Assembly (NCBI GenBank): GCA_037447655.1
Contig: JBBHKE010000487.1
Span: 1-64,000, forward strand
Reading direction: 5' to 3'
From: Zygnema cylindricum
Taxonomy: Eukaryota > Streptophyta > Zygnematophyceae > Zygnematales > Zygnemataceae
Length of the DNA stretch: 64,000 bases
Part shown: positions 1 to 10,140 of the stretch, piece after piece
Layout: each line of letters starts with the position of its first letter
Numbering within the stretch: position 1 is the first letter of the stretch
Made by a program: the position numbers and the translations under genes
Notes under the pieces: model-generated
The model's database searches: none
What the model saw: the letters and a program-made list of their open reading frames with translations, nothing else
Told to the model about the DNA's origin: nothing

Positions 1-110
1 TTGTAAAGGGGGTTGTAACTGAAAATATGCAAAGTAGGTTGATTTGGAGGAAACCAGAAAATAGGACGGCGGACGAAAAAGGGCACCTCCATTCAGCATA
101 GGTCAACAAG

Positions 111-955
111 GAGGACCTCATATTGTGGCATCATCGTATGTGTCACACTTCACAGAGTAACATAAAAGAGATGATTCGGCATGGTGCGGTTCGAGGACTA
201 GATGTCACAACATGAGAAAAGGTCATCGGATGTGTAGGATGCACCAAAGAAAAGCATAAAAGGAAGCCTCATCCGGTGAAAGATCTTCAATTCAACGCGA
301 ATGCCCCTTTAGACCTAATCCATGTAGATCTTTGTGGTGACATGCATCTAGAAACCATTAGAAAAAATAAATACATTATGGTGATAGTTGATGACTTCAA
401 CAGGAAGATATGGGTGTATCTTTTAAAGGCAAAGTCAGACGCATTGCAGACATTTAAAAAATTTGTGGTTATGGTTGAGAGGGAAAGTGGGAGGCAGGTA
501 AAAACAATACGATCGGATCGTGGAGGTGAATTCCTTGCCTTCGCTGAATATTGTAAAGAGACAGGGGTTCAACAGCAGTTCATGGCTCCTTATTCCCCAC
601 AATCGAATAGAATTAAGATAGGAAGAATCGGACATTGCAAGAGATGGTGCGGACAATGCTCCATACGACCAAAGTCACACATCCTCTTTGGTGAAAGGCA
701 AGTAGGGCGGCTAATCATGTCACCGAATGGAGAATCAACTCGGCTTTGAGCAACAAAACAGCGGAGGAACTTTGGAGTGGACAAGCGCCTCTGGTAAAAT
801 ATTTAAGGATTTAGGGATGTGAGGCTATAGGGTATGTAGAGGAAAGAAACCGAGAGGGGAAGTTTACGGCATGGCCATGGGAAGGATACTTTGTGGGGTA
901 TAATGAGATCTTAATGCAGTATAGGATTTATAACCCCGTTACTAGAAGGGTCTGA
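111..955 (+). pseudogene. K1 GAG-pre-integrase and integrase core (broken)
   Basis: The segment starts with a GAG-pre-integrase motif (LWHHRMCHTSQ-like, about 120-160) and a Cys-rich CVGC knuckle at about 230-245. The integrase core follows from 276: HVDLCG (first Asp), IVDDFNRK, and RSDRGGEF (second Asp) in frame. The frame breaks soon after PYSPQSNR, where the catalytic Glu region should lie. The later part (GNFTAWPWEGYFVGY-like, about 855-900) is in another frame. In the family this enzyme inserts the cDNA; here it is inactive because of frameshifts and stops. Confidence 0.8.
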
Positions 956-959
956 GAGT

Positions 960-2200
960 CTAGAAATATGGAGTTCAATGAAAATTTGGAATGGATGGTT
1001 AAAGGAGCTAATGAGTCTAAACGGGCCCAAGATTACGAGGAGGAGAGCCATTATGAGAAATTCACAAGAGAGGAGGAAGAAGAAGAAGTCTTGATAGAGG
1101 AAGGAACAAAGAAAAAGGTGTGATTTGTAGAGGAAACTTTGAAGAAAGTTCCGACATCTAGACCCACTAGCGAAGACTCATAAGGGGACAAGGTCGCTAG
1201 AGAATCATCTACTCACACAAAAAACGTGACATAAGAGAAGACACCCTTTAAAGAAAAGGGGGGTGACAAGATTGAGAGCAATGATTTGGATAAAGATTTT
1301 GCAGAGGACGTACGAAAAAGTAAGAGATCAACGAAAAGGAAGGCACCAAAATGTTTCTCACCAAGACAGTCATATAAAAAGCAAACTAGTTACCATAAGG
1401 CAATCTCCAAACTTCGAGAAGGAAAGGTGAAATACTTCCTCTTATGAAAGGCAATAATAGAAAATAGTCCTGCCGATCCTCAATCATATCAAGAGGTTAG
1501 AGACTCGGATGGAAGGGAGGAGAAGTGGAAACCGACGTTTACAAAGGAGTTTAATTCTGTGTAAGTAAATGGATGCTTTGAAGAAGTAGATTTACTTGTT
1601 GGTAAGAAGGCGATACACTTAAAGTGGGTTTTTAAGACAAAGACGGGAGCCTTAGGAGAAATTCTTAAAGGCTTTTAGCAGAAAGAAGGTATTGACTATT
1701 CAGAAACTTTTGCTCCTGTGGTTAAGTTCGATTCTTTGGGAGCAATTATTGCGATGGTGGCGACGAAAAGAATGCATATCCAAGAGATGGATGTGGAGAC
1801 AACTTTCTTAAATGGAGAATTAAAGGAGGAGGTTTATATGAAAATTCCAGAAGGAGTTCATGGAAAGAATGATAAAGTAAAGAGGTTGTGGAAGGCTTTG
1901 TATGATTTGAACCAAGCAACGTGGAACCATAAGCTTCACAAGGTTTTACTAATTTGGGATTTAGGAGGATTTTTACAGATTGTGGAGTGTATATCGAAGA
2001 GAAGGTTGGGATATGGTAATCTTCAGCGTATACGTAGATGATTTTATTTCCATCTCTCACAACTTGGATTTACTTGGAGAATTGATTGAATTTCAGATGC
2101 ATTTTAGAATTACAGACTTAGGAGATGCACAATACATTGTGGGAATTCAGATTCAAAGGAGGAGGAACGGAGACATTAAGTTAAGCTAAGAATAGTATGC
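960..2200 (+). pseudogene. K1 integrase C-terminal linker and reverse transcriptase (broken)
   Basis: An acidic/basic low-complexity linker rich in Glu and Lys (about 970-1440) joins integrase to RT, as in related copia elements. RT begins near 1470 (PQSYQEV). It keeps QEMDVETTFLNGELKEEVY (finger/palm with a catalytic Asp) at about 1775-1840, and YVDDF at about 2028-2042 in a shifted frame. It ends with TDLGDAQYIVGIQ. At least one frameshift lies between the two catalytic regions and several stops occur before 1718. Confidence 0.8.
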
Positions 2201-2239
2201 AAAAGAGGTACTGGAAAGATTTGGGTTCTTAGATTGTAA

Positions 2240-2935
2240 GCAACTTAGAACTCCCCATGATCCTCGTGATAAACTGTCTAATTTTGTTAAAAGTTCGAGG
2301 TTGATGTTCAGTATATAAAGGCGGTCGATAGCTTGATGTATTGAAGTGTGGTACTAGGCCTAATATTAGTGCCGCAGTGAGTGTGGTTAGTCGATATTGT
2401 GGCAATCTAAGAAAAATACTTTGAGAGGCGGTGATGAGAATATTCACGTATTTGGTTGGAACACTTAGTCTTGGAATTGTTTATAAGAAAGGTGAGAGTT
2501 TGAGGTTTACGGATATTGTGAGGCGGACTATGGAGGGGACTATGATACACAAAAGTCTACGTTAGGATATGTGTTTTTACTTGCCGGAGGAGCGATCTCG
2601 TAGAATTCTCGTTTGTAACCTACCGTGGCACTTTCATCTACGGAGGCGGAGTATATGGTTGCATGTCATGCTTTGAAAAATGATGTGTGGATTAAGGAAT
2701 TTCTTTCGGAGGTTGGAGTTGAAAAAGAATGCATGCAAATATTAAGTGATAACATGTCCTCCATTGCACTTAGTAAAAATCCTATATTACACAACAAACT
2801 AAACACATTAAAATTCAGTGGCTTTGTTCGAGATTTGGTGTCGCAAAAAAAGAAGTTGAATTTGCGTTTGTACCCACAGAAGAATAAGCTACTAATATGT
2901 TAACCAAAGCAATATTAAAAGATGTTTATAAGATG
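2240..2935 (+). pseudogene. K1 RT connection and RNase H (broken)
   Basis: RNase H is recognised by STEAEYMVACHALK (catalytic Glu) near 2637-2680 and LSDNMSSIALSKNP (catalytic Asp) near 2740-2775. The first catalytic Asp region (normally DADWGG) is scrambled near 2520-2545. Stops lie upstream of 2625. The domain ends just before the polypurine tract and LTR, its usual place. Confidence 0.75.
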
Positions 2936-2996
2936 GGAAAAAAATTAGTTGGCATGGAGTAAGAGGGGGCTTTGAGTATCTCAATAAGAGGAGGAA

Positions 2997-3273
2997 TGTT
3001 AGGATTTGGTACTAAAAACTTCTTTAGCGAAGAGACATTCTCGTAGCTAAAGCAACGACGACCAGCGACGAAGTAGTTTCGTCGTTAGATATTTGAAGTG
3101 ACGTAGAAATTGATTGTTCGTTTTGTTTCGTTTCACGTAAGTTTGAGTAGTACCATAGAAGTGACGTGGAAATTGTTTTGTAGTTTCGGTTCACTTAATT
3201 TCTAACATACCGTGTGGTTTAAGTCGGTTAGCATTTGAGTTTTCTAGTTGTAGCGCGTAGTTCAAGTCGGTTC
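2997..3273 (+). repeat. K1 3' LTR, 5' portion
   Basis: The LTR begins TGTTAGGATT directly after a purine-rich tract. It runs 277 bp to a second TGTTAGGATT start at 3274, which is the 5' LTR of element B. Either B inserted here or the two elements share a compound LTR. The last 140 bp (3134-3273) recur at 9437-9576 in the same position relative to another LTR copy. Confidence 0.6.
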
Positions 3274-3837
3274 TGTTAGGATTGCAATGTGGGATTTAAA
3301 TGTCAATGTTGGTTCATTTTTAGTATGGGTTAGTTTTGTCACGCGTCATATCATTAGTAATTTTCAGTTTCGTTTGTTTAAGTGTGAACGGTTTGGTCTT
3401 TTTCGTTTTTAAACGGGACTTCTAGTACTTTGGTTCGTGCCGCAATTTTGTTTCGTGAAGACTTCGTTGTAGTTAAAGTACTCAACTTCTAGATATTTAG
3501 TTTTGAGTAGTTTCTGTTTCCGTCTTACTCTATTTTGTGTCCAAGTACATATGACGCTTCTAGAATAAGACGTCGAGATGTAATCTGGGGACTAAGTTAA
3601 AAATGCTAGCTAGTAAGGAATTAGGTCTAACCTAATGAGAAATTATTGTAGAGTTAATGTATGAGAATTAATGTCTGATTTCCTCTTCTGAATTACGTGA
3701 TGTCTCTATCTATGTTTATGAGAATTTAATGTATGAAATGTGAGCTTGTTGATAGTTGACATTTTATTACATTCGCTTCCGCATTGTGTACTTTGTCCAT
3801 TTTTCTACACATTTCGATTGTGTTTTCGATCCTTTCA
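3274..3837 (+). repeat. Element B 5' LTR (564 bp)
   Basis: It starts TGTTAGGATTGCAATG and ends CTTTCA just before the primer site. A second copy of exactly the same length is at 9577-10140, and the first 75 bp recur at 8422-8496. Boundaries come from these alignments and from the TG...CA ends. Confidence 0.75.
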
Positions 3838-3853
3838 ATTGGTATTGGTGCAG
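3838..3853 (+). other. Degenerate primer-binding site of element B
   Basis: TTGGTATTGGTGC follows the LTR end and differs by a few bases from TGGTATCAGAGC, the usual copia site complementary to the 3' end of initiator tRNA-Met. Position and partial match support the call. Confidence 0.5.
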
Positions 3854-3887
3854 GCTAGTTCTATATTGACGATCTAGTGAGCTAAGC

Positions 3888-5360
3888 ATGGGAGGGAATA
3901 AAAAGAAGAACACACCCTCTCCATTCGGACCAAGGATGGCTATGGGGACCTCGGGATATCCGCCGACTCCCGAACCATTTTCTCGGGATCGTAGCGAACG
4001 AGAATTCGGTTTCAGTGAAGGAATTGCGCCAAATTCGGAGGAGTTGTTTCCAACTAAGCCCTTTGGATTTGATCAGCCTAAAAAGAAGGAAAGTTATGAC
4101 ATTCGGTTAGATAGAGACACTTATATAGAGTGGTAGAAATTTATGAAGGAAAACGATAAAAAGGTGAAAAAAGAAAATGTTTTGGTGAAAGATGAATCAG
4201 AAGGCAGCTCTAGCTCTAGTTCTCGTAGCAGGCCAGATAATTCGGATGATGATAAAAAATATATGAAAAAGAAAAAGTTAGAAGAGGATTTTGATTTTGA
4301 TAGTGAGTTGGAAGGAGAAGAATATTTTCGAATGGGAGGCAAGCCGGTTATCTTCGACGGATCTAACTACGCTATTTGGAAAAAGAACGTAAAGGCGAGT
4401 CTCATTTTGAAGAAGTAATGGAAGATCGTCAATGGCAAGGAGAAAATGCCAAAAGATCCCAAGGCGCAAAATTTGTGGAGATTGAAAGATTTGGCGGCCA
4501 TGAATGGATTGATCCAAATTTGTACCGGATCATTCCATAATTATTTTCTTATTCATAATACCGCACATAAATGTTGGCAAGCGTTAGAAAATCACTTTGA
4601 GAAAAGAGTCAAAGATAAGGCAAATTATATGTTTAAAGATTTCATTAAATTTAAGTTTAAGTATAATGAGTCAATTGATGATTGAGTCAATTGATGATGG
4701 TGTCAAAAGGTTCTATATTTTGTTGGAGCAATTCAGTAGTCTTGGAAATTTGTTTTTCAAAATGGAAATTAATAAGTGTTCTTAGAGGGATTACCCGAAA
4801 GATATTCTACGTCTAGTGAAATAATTCAATCTTAAAGGAAGCCTACACTTGAGTATGAGGTGAATTATTTAAAGTCCATTGAGAAGTCTAGAGAGAGTGT
4901 AGGTAGAGGCTTTGATAACAGTGCAATCCATAATGTAAATACCTCGGATTTCCTGGATCTAAATTTGTTTGGAGGAAGAGGGAGTATTAGAGGAAATTTT
5001 AGAGGAAGAGGAAGAGGAAGAAGTCAAAAAGTTGGATTTAGTAGGAGTCAATTTGATAGAACTAACACCTCTAATGTGACTTGTTTCAAATGTGATAAGA
5101 TTGGACATTTTGCAACCGAGTGCTCGGATAAGGAGAAGAGATGCAATATTTGCCATATGTGGGGACATGTGAGTTCACAATGTTTCCAACGAGAAGGTGA
5201 AAATTCACCCTTTAATGTGGATCGAGGAAATGGACAAGGACGTGGCCGAGGACGCGGACGCGGTCGTGGCCAATTAAGAGGATCCGGTTATCAAGGAAAC
5301 TATACAGAATTTGAAAGAGGCATTGACGAGAGATATTACAATTTGGCTATTTTATTGGAC
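3888..5360 (+). pseudogene. gag: Element B gag
   Basis: Gag forms the particle shell. The likely start is the ATG at 3888 (MGGNKKKNTPSP), about 35 bp after the primer site. A charged Ser-rich stretch (about 4190-4320) leads into the copia gag core (FDGSNYAIWKKNVKASL, about 4348-4400), broken by stops near 4135, 4417 and 4683. An RGRGRGR stretch precedes two zinc knuckles, CFKCDKIGHFATEC (about 5084-5125) and CNICHMWGHVSSQC (about 5141-5182), both complete CCHC. A second RGR run follows. The last 1 kb is in one open frame with protease. Confidence 0.8.
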
Positions 5361-5390
5361 GAGAAAACCGGAGCAATTTTGAATTTGGCT

Positions 5391-5860
5391 TATAGTATTC
5401 AATGTGTAAGAGAATGGATAATTGATACCGGCACACCACATCATGTGTGTACGGATTTAAGTTTATTTTTGGACATAAAGAAGCTTACAGTTCCAAAGAA
5501 TGTCATCGTTGCAAGTGGACATGTGATTCCGGTGGACACGGTTGGAACGGTCCGAATTCATTTACCGGTGAGAGATAAATTTGGGAATGTTAGAGTGCAT
5601 AAAGCTAAGTTGAATGATGCCTTGTTTATTCCTAATAGAGTGGTGAATTTGGTTAGTGTTCCACAAATTCAAAAAGCCGGAGGTAGAGTTATTTCTTTGG
5701 AGGATTTTAGAATCATGATTAAAAGTAAGGAAGGAATTCAAATTGGGGAAGGATTTGTTTCTGATAATTTGGTTAGTAAGTTAATTTGGAAATGGTCGGT
5801 TAAAGAGGAATCTTCTATGCTTTCCGTGGAGATCGATAAAGACAACCTTAGCCTTTGGCA
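5391..5860 (+). pseudogene. Element B aspartic protease
   Basis: In frame with the zinc knuckles, WIIDTGTPHHVCTD gives the retropepsin D-T-G triad at about 5417-5458. The flap and C-terminal strands follow (VASGHVIPV, FIPNRVVNLVSVPQ). In the family this enzyme cuts the Gag-Pol polyprotein. It is the best preserved stretch of B and runs into a truncated GAG-pre-integrase (LWHHQF) near 5855. Confidence 0.8.
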
Positions 5861-5861
5861 T

Positions 5862-6475
5862 CATCAATTCAACCTTTAGAACTTGTTCATGTGGATCTAT
5901 GTGGACCTATTAAGCCGAGGAGTCTTGGGGGAAATAAATATATTTTTATGATTGTTGATGATTTTTCCCGAAAGAGTTGGGTGTATCTTTTGAAAAGGAA
6001 GTCACAAGCATTAGATTATTTTAAGAAGTTTGCTGTCATGACTGAAAGGGAAACAGACAGAAATTGAAAGCCGTGAGGTCAGTTAATGGTGGAGAATTTA
6101 TCGCATTTAAGGATTTTTATGAAGAACACGGAATCATGCACCAATTTACCGCCGCTTATTCACCTGAATCTAATAGAGTGGCCGAGGGGAAATACATAAC
6201 GTTGCACGAAATTTTGCGTGCAATGCTTCATAGTATGAAGCACAATGTTTCGCTTTGGAGAGAAGCTATAGTCACAACAAACTATGTTTTTAATCGAAGA
6301 TTAACTTCGATATATAGGGAAATGACGCCTCAAGAACTTTCGAGTGGACGGGTTCCGTCCGTGCGACATTTAAGAATTTGGGGTTGTCAGGCGACCGTAT
6401 ATATTGACCAAAACCAATAAACCGGCAAGTTTAGTCTAGGAAGTTGGAGTGGAATTTTTGCGGGATACAGAGCAA
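5862..6475 (+). pseudogene. Element B integrase core, second catalytic Asp lost
   Basis: GAG-pre-integrase is cut after LWHHQF and fused out of frame to LELVHVDLCG, so the zinc-binding HHCC region is deleted. The core shows HVDLCG and IVDDFSRKSWVYLL. Then, after a frameshift near 6063, comes RSVNGGEF where RSDNGGEF is expected, so a Val replaces the catalytic Asp. SNRVAEGK keeps the Glu. LRIWGCQATVYI marks the end of the core. The deletion and the substitution each predict an inactive enzyme. Confidence 0.8.
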
Positions 6476-7200
6476 ATTAGAATCAGTACTGAATCTTCAA
6501 TCCTATGACGCGAAACGTAGTGGAGTCACGAAATGTTGATTTCCACGATAATTTAAATAGGCAACCATGGAATATTCAAACGGCAAGGAGCGAAGCTGGG
6601 ATTTTGAAGAAAAAAACAGTTTGGAGGAGTTTGAAATGGCAGATTCGTCGGATGAGGAAGACGATCATTATGAGACTCCAAAACGGAAACCGAAATTTGG
6701 TGAAGTTTCAAATTTTGACAAATTTGATTTGGAAGCCAATTTGAGTGATGATAAAAATCCTTGAAAAGTCAAATTAGTGAAAAGAGTATGCCATCAATTT
6801 CTGAGAAGAGTGAAAAAAATGTAATGGAAAAAGAAGTGGTTGTTTGGAGAAGTATTAGAATGAGGGAGGCACCGGCGATTAAGTCTTTGAGTAGGATAAG
6901 TCTCTAAATTTTTTCAGAGGCAAGTTTGATTGGTTGTGATTTAAGAGTGTAAGTGTTGATAGAAATCTTATGGAGCTGGGGGTACAGGATCTAATTAAAG
7001 TGGAGATGGGTGAGATATGATCTAATGTTGAGATGAAAATTGGTGCGGAGAAAGCCAGGATTCTGGTGGGTGTTAAAAAAAACTGTGCTTCTAGAATTGA
7101 CTAAGTGCAAAACTTTGAGGGATTTACAGAAAAAGTGGATTAAGGCCTAAAGTTTGATTCTTGAGGTGCACCGCATGCATCAGCAGAAAGCAAACAAACA
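6476..7200 (+). other. Decayed linker of element B; RT N-terminus missing
   Basis: The stretch holds shifted, stop-filled coding traces of the acidic integrase-RT linker (DSSDEEDDHYETPK near 6625-6680). No recognisable fingers or first palm motif of RT is seen before 7205, so a deletion probably removed them. No other gene is visible. Confidence 0.5.
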
Positions 7201-7700
7201 AGCTCAGACCTCGAGGAGGAGGTTTATATGAAGATTCCGGAAGGAGTACCATCTAAACCCGATTTAGTGTGGAGACTAAATAAATCCTTGTATGGGTTTA
7301 AGCAAGCACCAAGGACATGGTATTTACGCTTACGTAAGGTTTTAATTGATTTCGAATTAACAAAAAAAAATTCAGATTTTGGTGTGTATGTGAAAGGAAA
7401 TAGAGTGGATCAAATTATTTTTAGTGTCAATGTGGATGATTTCATTATGATCTCAGATAGCTTAGAGAAAATTAAAGAATTGAAGTCATATTTGAAAACA
7501 CATTTTAAGGTGACAGATTTAGGTGAAGCAAAATATATATTGGGCGTTGAGGTGTTTACGAGTAAATCCGGATGTATTAAATTGAGTTAAAAACAATATT
7601 GTAAAGAAGTGCTTACTCGGTTTTCTATGTTAGGTTCTAAGCCCCTTAGCAAACCTCTAGACTCAAAATTACAGCTTAACAAATTTGATGATGAGGAAAT
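7201..7700 (+). pseudogene. Element B reverse transcriptase, C-terminal part
   Basis: The open segment begins at EEVYMKIPEGV and continues through SLYGFKQAPRTWY. It then reaches a mutated active site, NVDDF for YVDDF (about 7429-7443), and TDLGEAKYILGVEV. A stop follows IKLS at 7588. The first catalytic Asp (QMDVETAFLNG in relatives) is absent with the upstream deletion. Confidence 0.8.
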
Positions 7701-8345
7701 TGTTAACGTCCTTCTAGAGAGACAATAGGATGCCTAATGTATTTGAGTGTAGGGACAAGACCGGATATAGACCAGATTTTTTGCAGTTGTTTCAATTCTA
7801 AGCAGGTACAGTCAAGCTCCAAAGAAGCAACATTGGGAATCAGTTAAGAGGATTTTTGGGTATTTGGTCGAAACATTGGACATTGGATTGGTTTTTCAGA
7901 GTGGAAACAATTTTGATTGCTTCGGATATTATGATGCTGACTGGGGTGGTGAATTTGACACGAGAAAGTCCACCTCTGGTTATGCTTTTGTATTAAGTGG
8001 AGCGGCAATCTCATGGAGCTCTAGATTACAGCCTACAGTGGCGTTAAGTATAACTGAAGCGGAATACATGAAGGCTTGTCATGCGGTAAAAGCTTCAATT
8101 TGGATTAAAGACATGTTGAGTGAATTGGGAGTTTTTGTGAAGTGCATGAGGATTTATTCAGACAGCATGAGTAGTATTGTTTTAGTGAACAAACCGGTGT
8201 TTCATAAAATGACAAAACATATTAAAATTCAATGGCATTTTTTGAGAGATTTAGTGAAGGACAAGAAGTGGAAATTTATATTTGTTCTTACTCTGGAGGA
8301 GATATGTTAACTAAATATGCAATGCATGATGTCTTTGTTAGAGGG
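7701..8345 (+). pseudogene. Element B RT connection and RNase H
   Basis: From 7864 the frame is open: YDADWGGEF (catalytic Asp), LSITEAEY (Glu) and IYSDSMSS (Asp) are all present, so the RNase H triad survives although the 5' side is frameshifted. It ends near 8310 with a frameshift before LTKYAMHDVF-like sequence. A polypurine tract (about 8411-8421) follows. Confidence 0.8.
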
Positions 8346-8421
8346 AGACCTAAGTTAGGATTTTTTTGAGTGTGGTAGATTATTTTCAGTGTGGTACAAA
8401 TTTTCACATTGAGAGGGGGAA

Positions 8422-8496
8422 TGTTAGGATTGCAATGTAGGATTTACATGTCAATGTTCGTTCATTTTTAGTATGGGTTAGTTTTGTCACGCGTCA
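8422..8496 (+). repeat. Element B 3' LTR, first 75 bp
   Basis: It starts TGTTAGGATTGCAATG after GAGAGGGGGAA and matches the first 75 bp of the 5' LTR. It stops at the join with reverse-strand fragment J. Confidence 0.75.
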
Positions 8497-8552
8497 CATT
8501 GCTTTTTTTATCTTTATCCGAGACATAGCTATGTCCTCAGATATACAAAATT

Positions 8553-8783
8553 TCAGAATAGAACGAGCCTGCGTATTTTTCTTAGACCATGACGGATCAG
8601 ATTCATCCAGCGAACCATCCAACATATCAAAAAGATTGACATTTTCAAAATGTGTTTCCACCATATCCGCCCGTAAACATACTTATCCTCGCAAAAGATA
8701 GGAATTCTTGATGACAGTCCCATAACCTGTTGTTCTACAACCACCGGTGCAGTTGGAGCATCAGTAGTAGTAGAAGTAGACAT
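8553..8783 (-). pseudogene. gag: Element J gag N-terminus
   Basis: The frame starts MSTSTTTDAPTAPVVVEQQ and continues VMGLSSRIPIF. It parallels the F gag start (MTTPASSSSSVPAVVS, QQVTGLPSRIRVF). The first 18 or so codons lie in the LTR and the next ones cover the primer site. The homology to gag fades after about 45 residues. Confidence 0.6.
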
Positions 8784-9436
8784 GATACACTCTCAGAAGC
8801 TATCAAGAATCCTACCAAACAGCTGTTATTAAGTGCTCACCAATTCTTATACAAGCATTCAAATCTCACAAAACTCTATCAGAATATAGAGTAGCATAAA
8901 CACTGATAACTCCCAAAGTTATAGTATAATTAACACGACAACACTCAAGATATAATACTCAGAAGTTTCCCAAAAACTGTCTGCAGTTTTACTACTTGGA
9001 AGTCTGGATAAATAATATGTTATGAGTCGTAAGTCTTATACTTGTGTTGAACTGGCAACACCAGTGTACTTGAGAGGTACATCAAACCACCAAGCTACCA
9101 CTAATCTGTCAAGCTACCATTGAGCTATCACTAAGCTACCTAGAATCGTAAACATCGCAATTGCTCTATCCTGTACAGAATCACATTAAGAATATCAGAC
9201 GTCGCGTTGTCCGTACGGACAATATCAAATATAATCGTGGTTGCCTTGTTTTGTCTGTGTTGCAGCTTCGCTGCTGCGCTGCTCTGCTGCTGCGTTGCTC
9301 TGCTGTATAGCAGCAGCTCTGCTGTATAGCAGCTGCTCCGCTGTATAGCTGTTGCTTTGTTGTATAGCAGCTGCGCTGCTTTGTTTGTATAGCAGCTGCG
9401 CTGCTCTGAGAGTGAAAGCTTTCCAAAAAGACAACA
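8728..9436 (-). repeat. Element J 5' LTR (709 bp)
   Basis: Minus-strand TGTTGTC...AACAACA. The segment 9250-9412 is an internal run of AGC-rich units around GCAGCTGCTATACA. The gag ATG at 8783 lies 56 bp inside the LTR end, the same offset as in element F. Confidence 0.6.
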
Positions 9437-10140
9437 CACGTAAGTTTGAGTAGTACCATAAAAGTGACGTGGAAATTGTTTGGTAGTTTCGGTTCACTTA
9501 ATTTCTAACATACCGTGTGGTTTAAGTCGGTTCGCATTTGAGTTCTCTAGTCGTACCGCGTAGTTGAAGCCGGTTCTGTTAGGATTATAATGAGGGATTT
9601 ACATGTCAATGTTGGTTCATTTTTAGTATGGGATAGTTTTGTCGCGTGTCATTTTATTAGTGCTTTTGAGTTTCGTTTGTTCAAATGTGAAAGGTTTGGT
9701 CTTTTTCATTTTTAAACGGGACTTCTAGTACTTCGGTTCGTGCCGCAGTTTTGTTTCGTGAAGATTTCGTTGTTGTTAAAGTACTGTACTTCTAAATATT
9801 TCATTTTGAGTATTTTCTGTTTACGTCGTACTCTATTTTGCGTCCAAGCACACGTGACGCTTAAAGAGTTAGATGTCGAGATCTAATCTGGGGACTAAGT
9901 TAAAAATGCCATCTAGTGAGGAATTAGGTCTAACCTAATGAGATATTATTGTAGAGTTAATGTATGAGAATTAATGTCAGATTTCCTCTTATGAATTACG
10001 TGTTGTCTCTATCTATGTTTATGAGAATTTAATGTATGAAATGTGAGCTGGTTGATAATTGGCATTGAGTTAAATTCGCTTCCGCATTGTGTACTTTGTC
10101 AATTTTTTTGCACATTCTAATTTTGTTTTCGATCCTTTCA
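9437..10140 (+). repeat. Second copy of the 704-bp K1/B LTR junction
   Basis: This segment matches 3134-3837 over its whole 704 bp: 140 bp of K1-type LTR followed by a complete 564-bp B LTR (9577-10140). No primer site or gag follows. Confidence 0.75.

Larger units (their letters stand above)
1..2996 (+). mobile_element. Ty1/copia element K1, 5'-truncated by window edge
   Basis: This is the decayed pol half of a Ty1/copia retrotransposon. In order it shows GAG-pre-integrase, integrase, an acidic linker, reverse transcriptase (RT) and RNase H, which is the copia order (integrase before RT). A polypurine tract at about 2985-2996 adjoins a TGTTAGG LTR start at 2997. Stops and frameshifts occur every few hundred bases, so it is dead. 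Its proteins resemble those of elements B and C downstream, so all three belong to one lineage. The gag and protease part lies outside the window or is lost. Confidence 0.85.
3274..8496 (+). mobile_element. Ty1/copia element B
   Basis: B is a nearly full-length but dead copia element: 5' LTR, degenerate primer site, gag with two zinc knuckles, protease, integrase, RT, RNase H, polypurine tract and the start of a 3' LTR at 8422. The 3' LTR is cut after 75 bp by fragment J. Two internal deletions are visible: most of GAG-pre-integrase (at about 5870), and the N-terminal half of RT (before 7200). The gag start (MGGNKKKNTPSP) resembles that of element C (MGRRRNRNTPSP). Confidence 0.85.
8497..9436 (-). 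mobile_element. Element J, 5' fragment (LTR plus gag start)
   Basis: Read on the minus strand, this is an LTR (9436 down to 8728), a primer site starting GGTTATGGG, and the first codons of gag, truncated at 8497. LTR start (TGTTGTCTTTTTGG), LTR end (AACAACA) and gag start match element F in layout, so J is an F relative. Its outer junctions do not restore a continuous B LTR, so the insertion involved a rearrangement. Confidence 0.65.

Noticed and set aside
9140-9497. Three overlapping minus-strand open frames rich in Ala, Ser, Gln and Tyr
   Set aside because: They are the three readings of the AGC-rich LTR repeat of fragment J; no domain and no start context.
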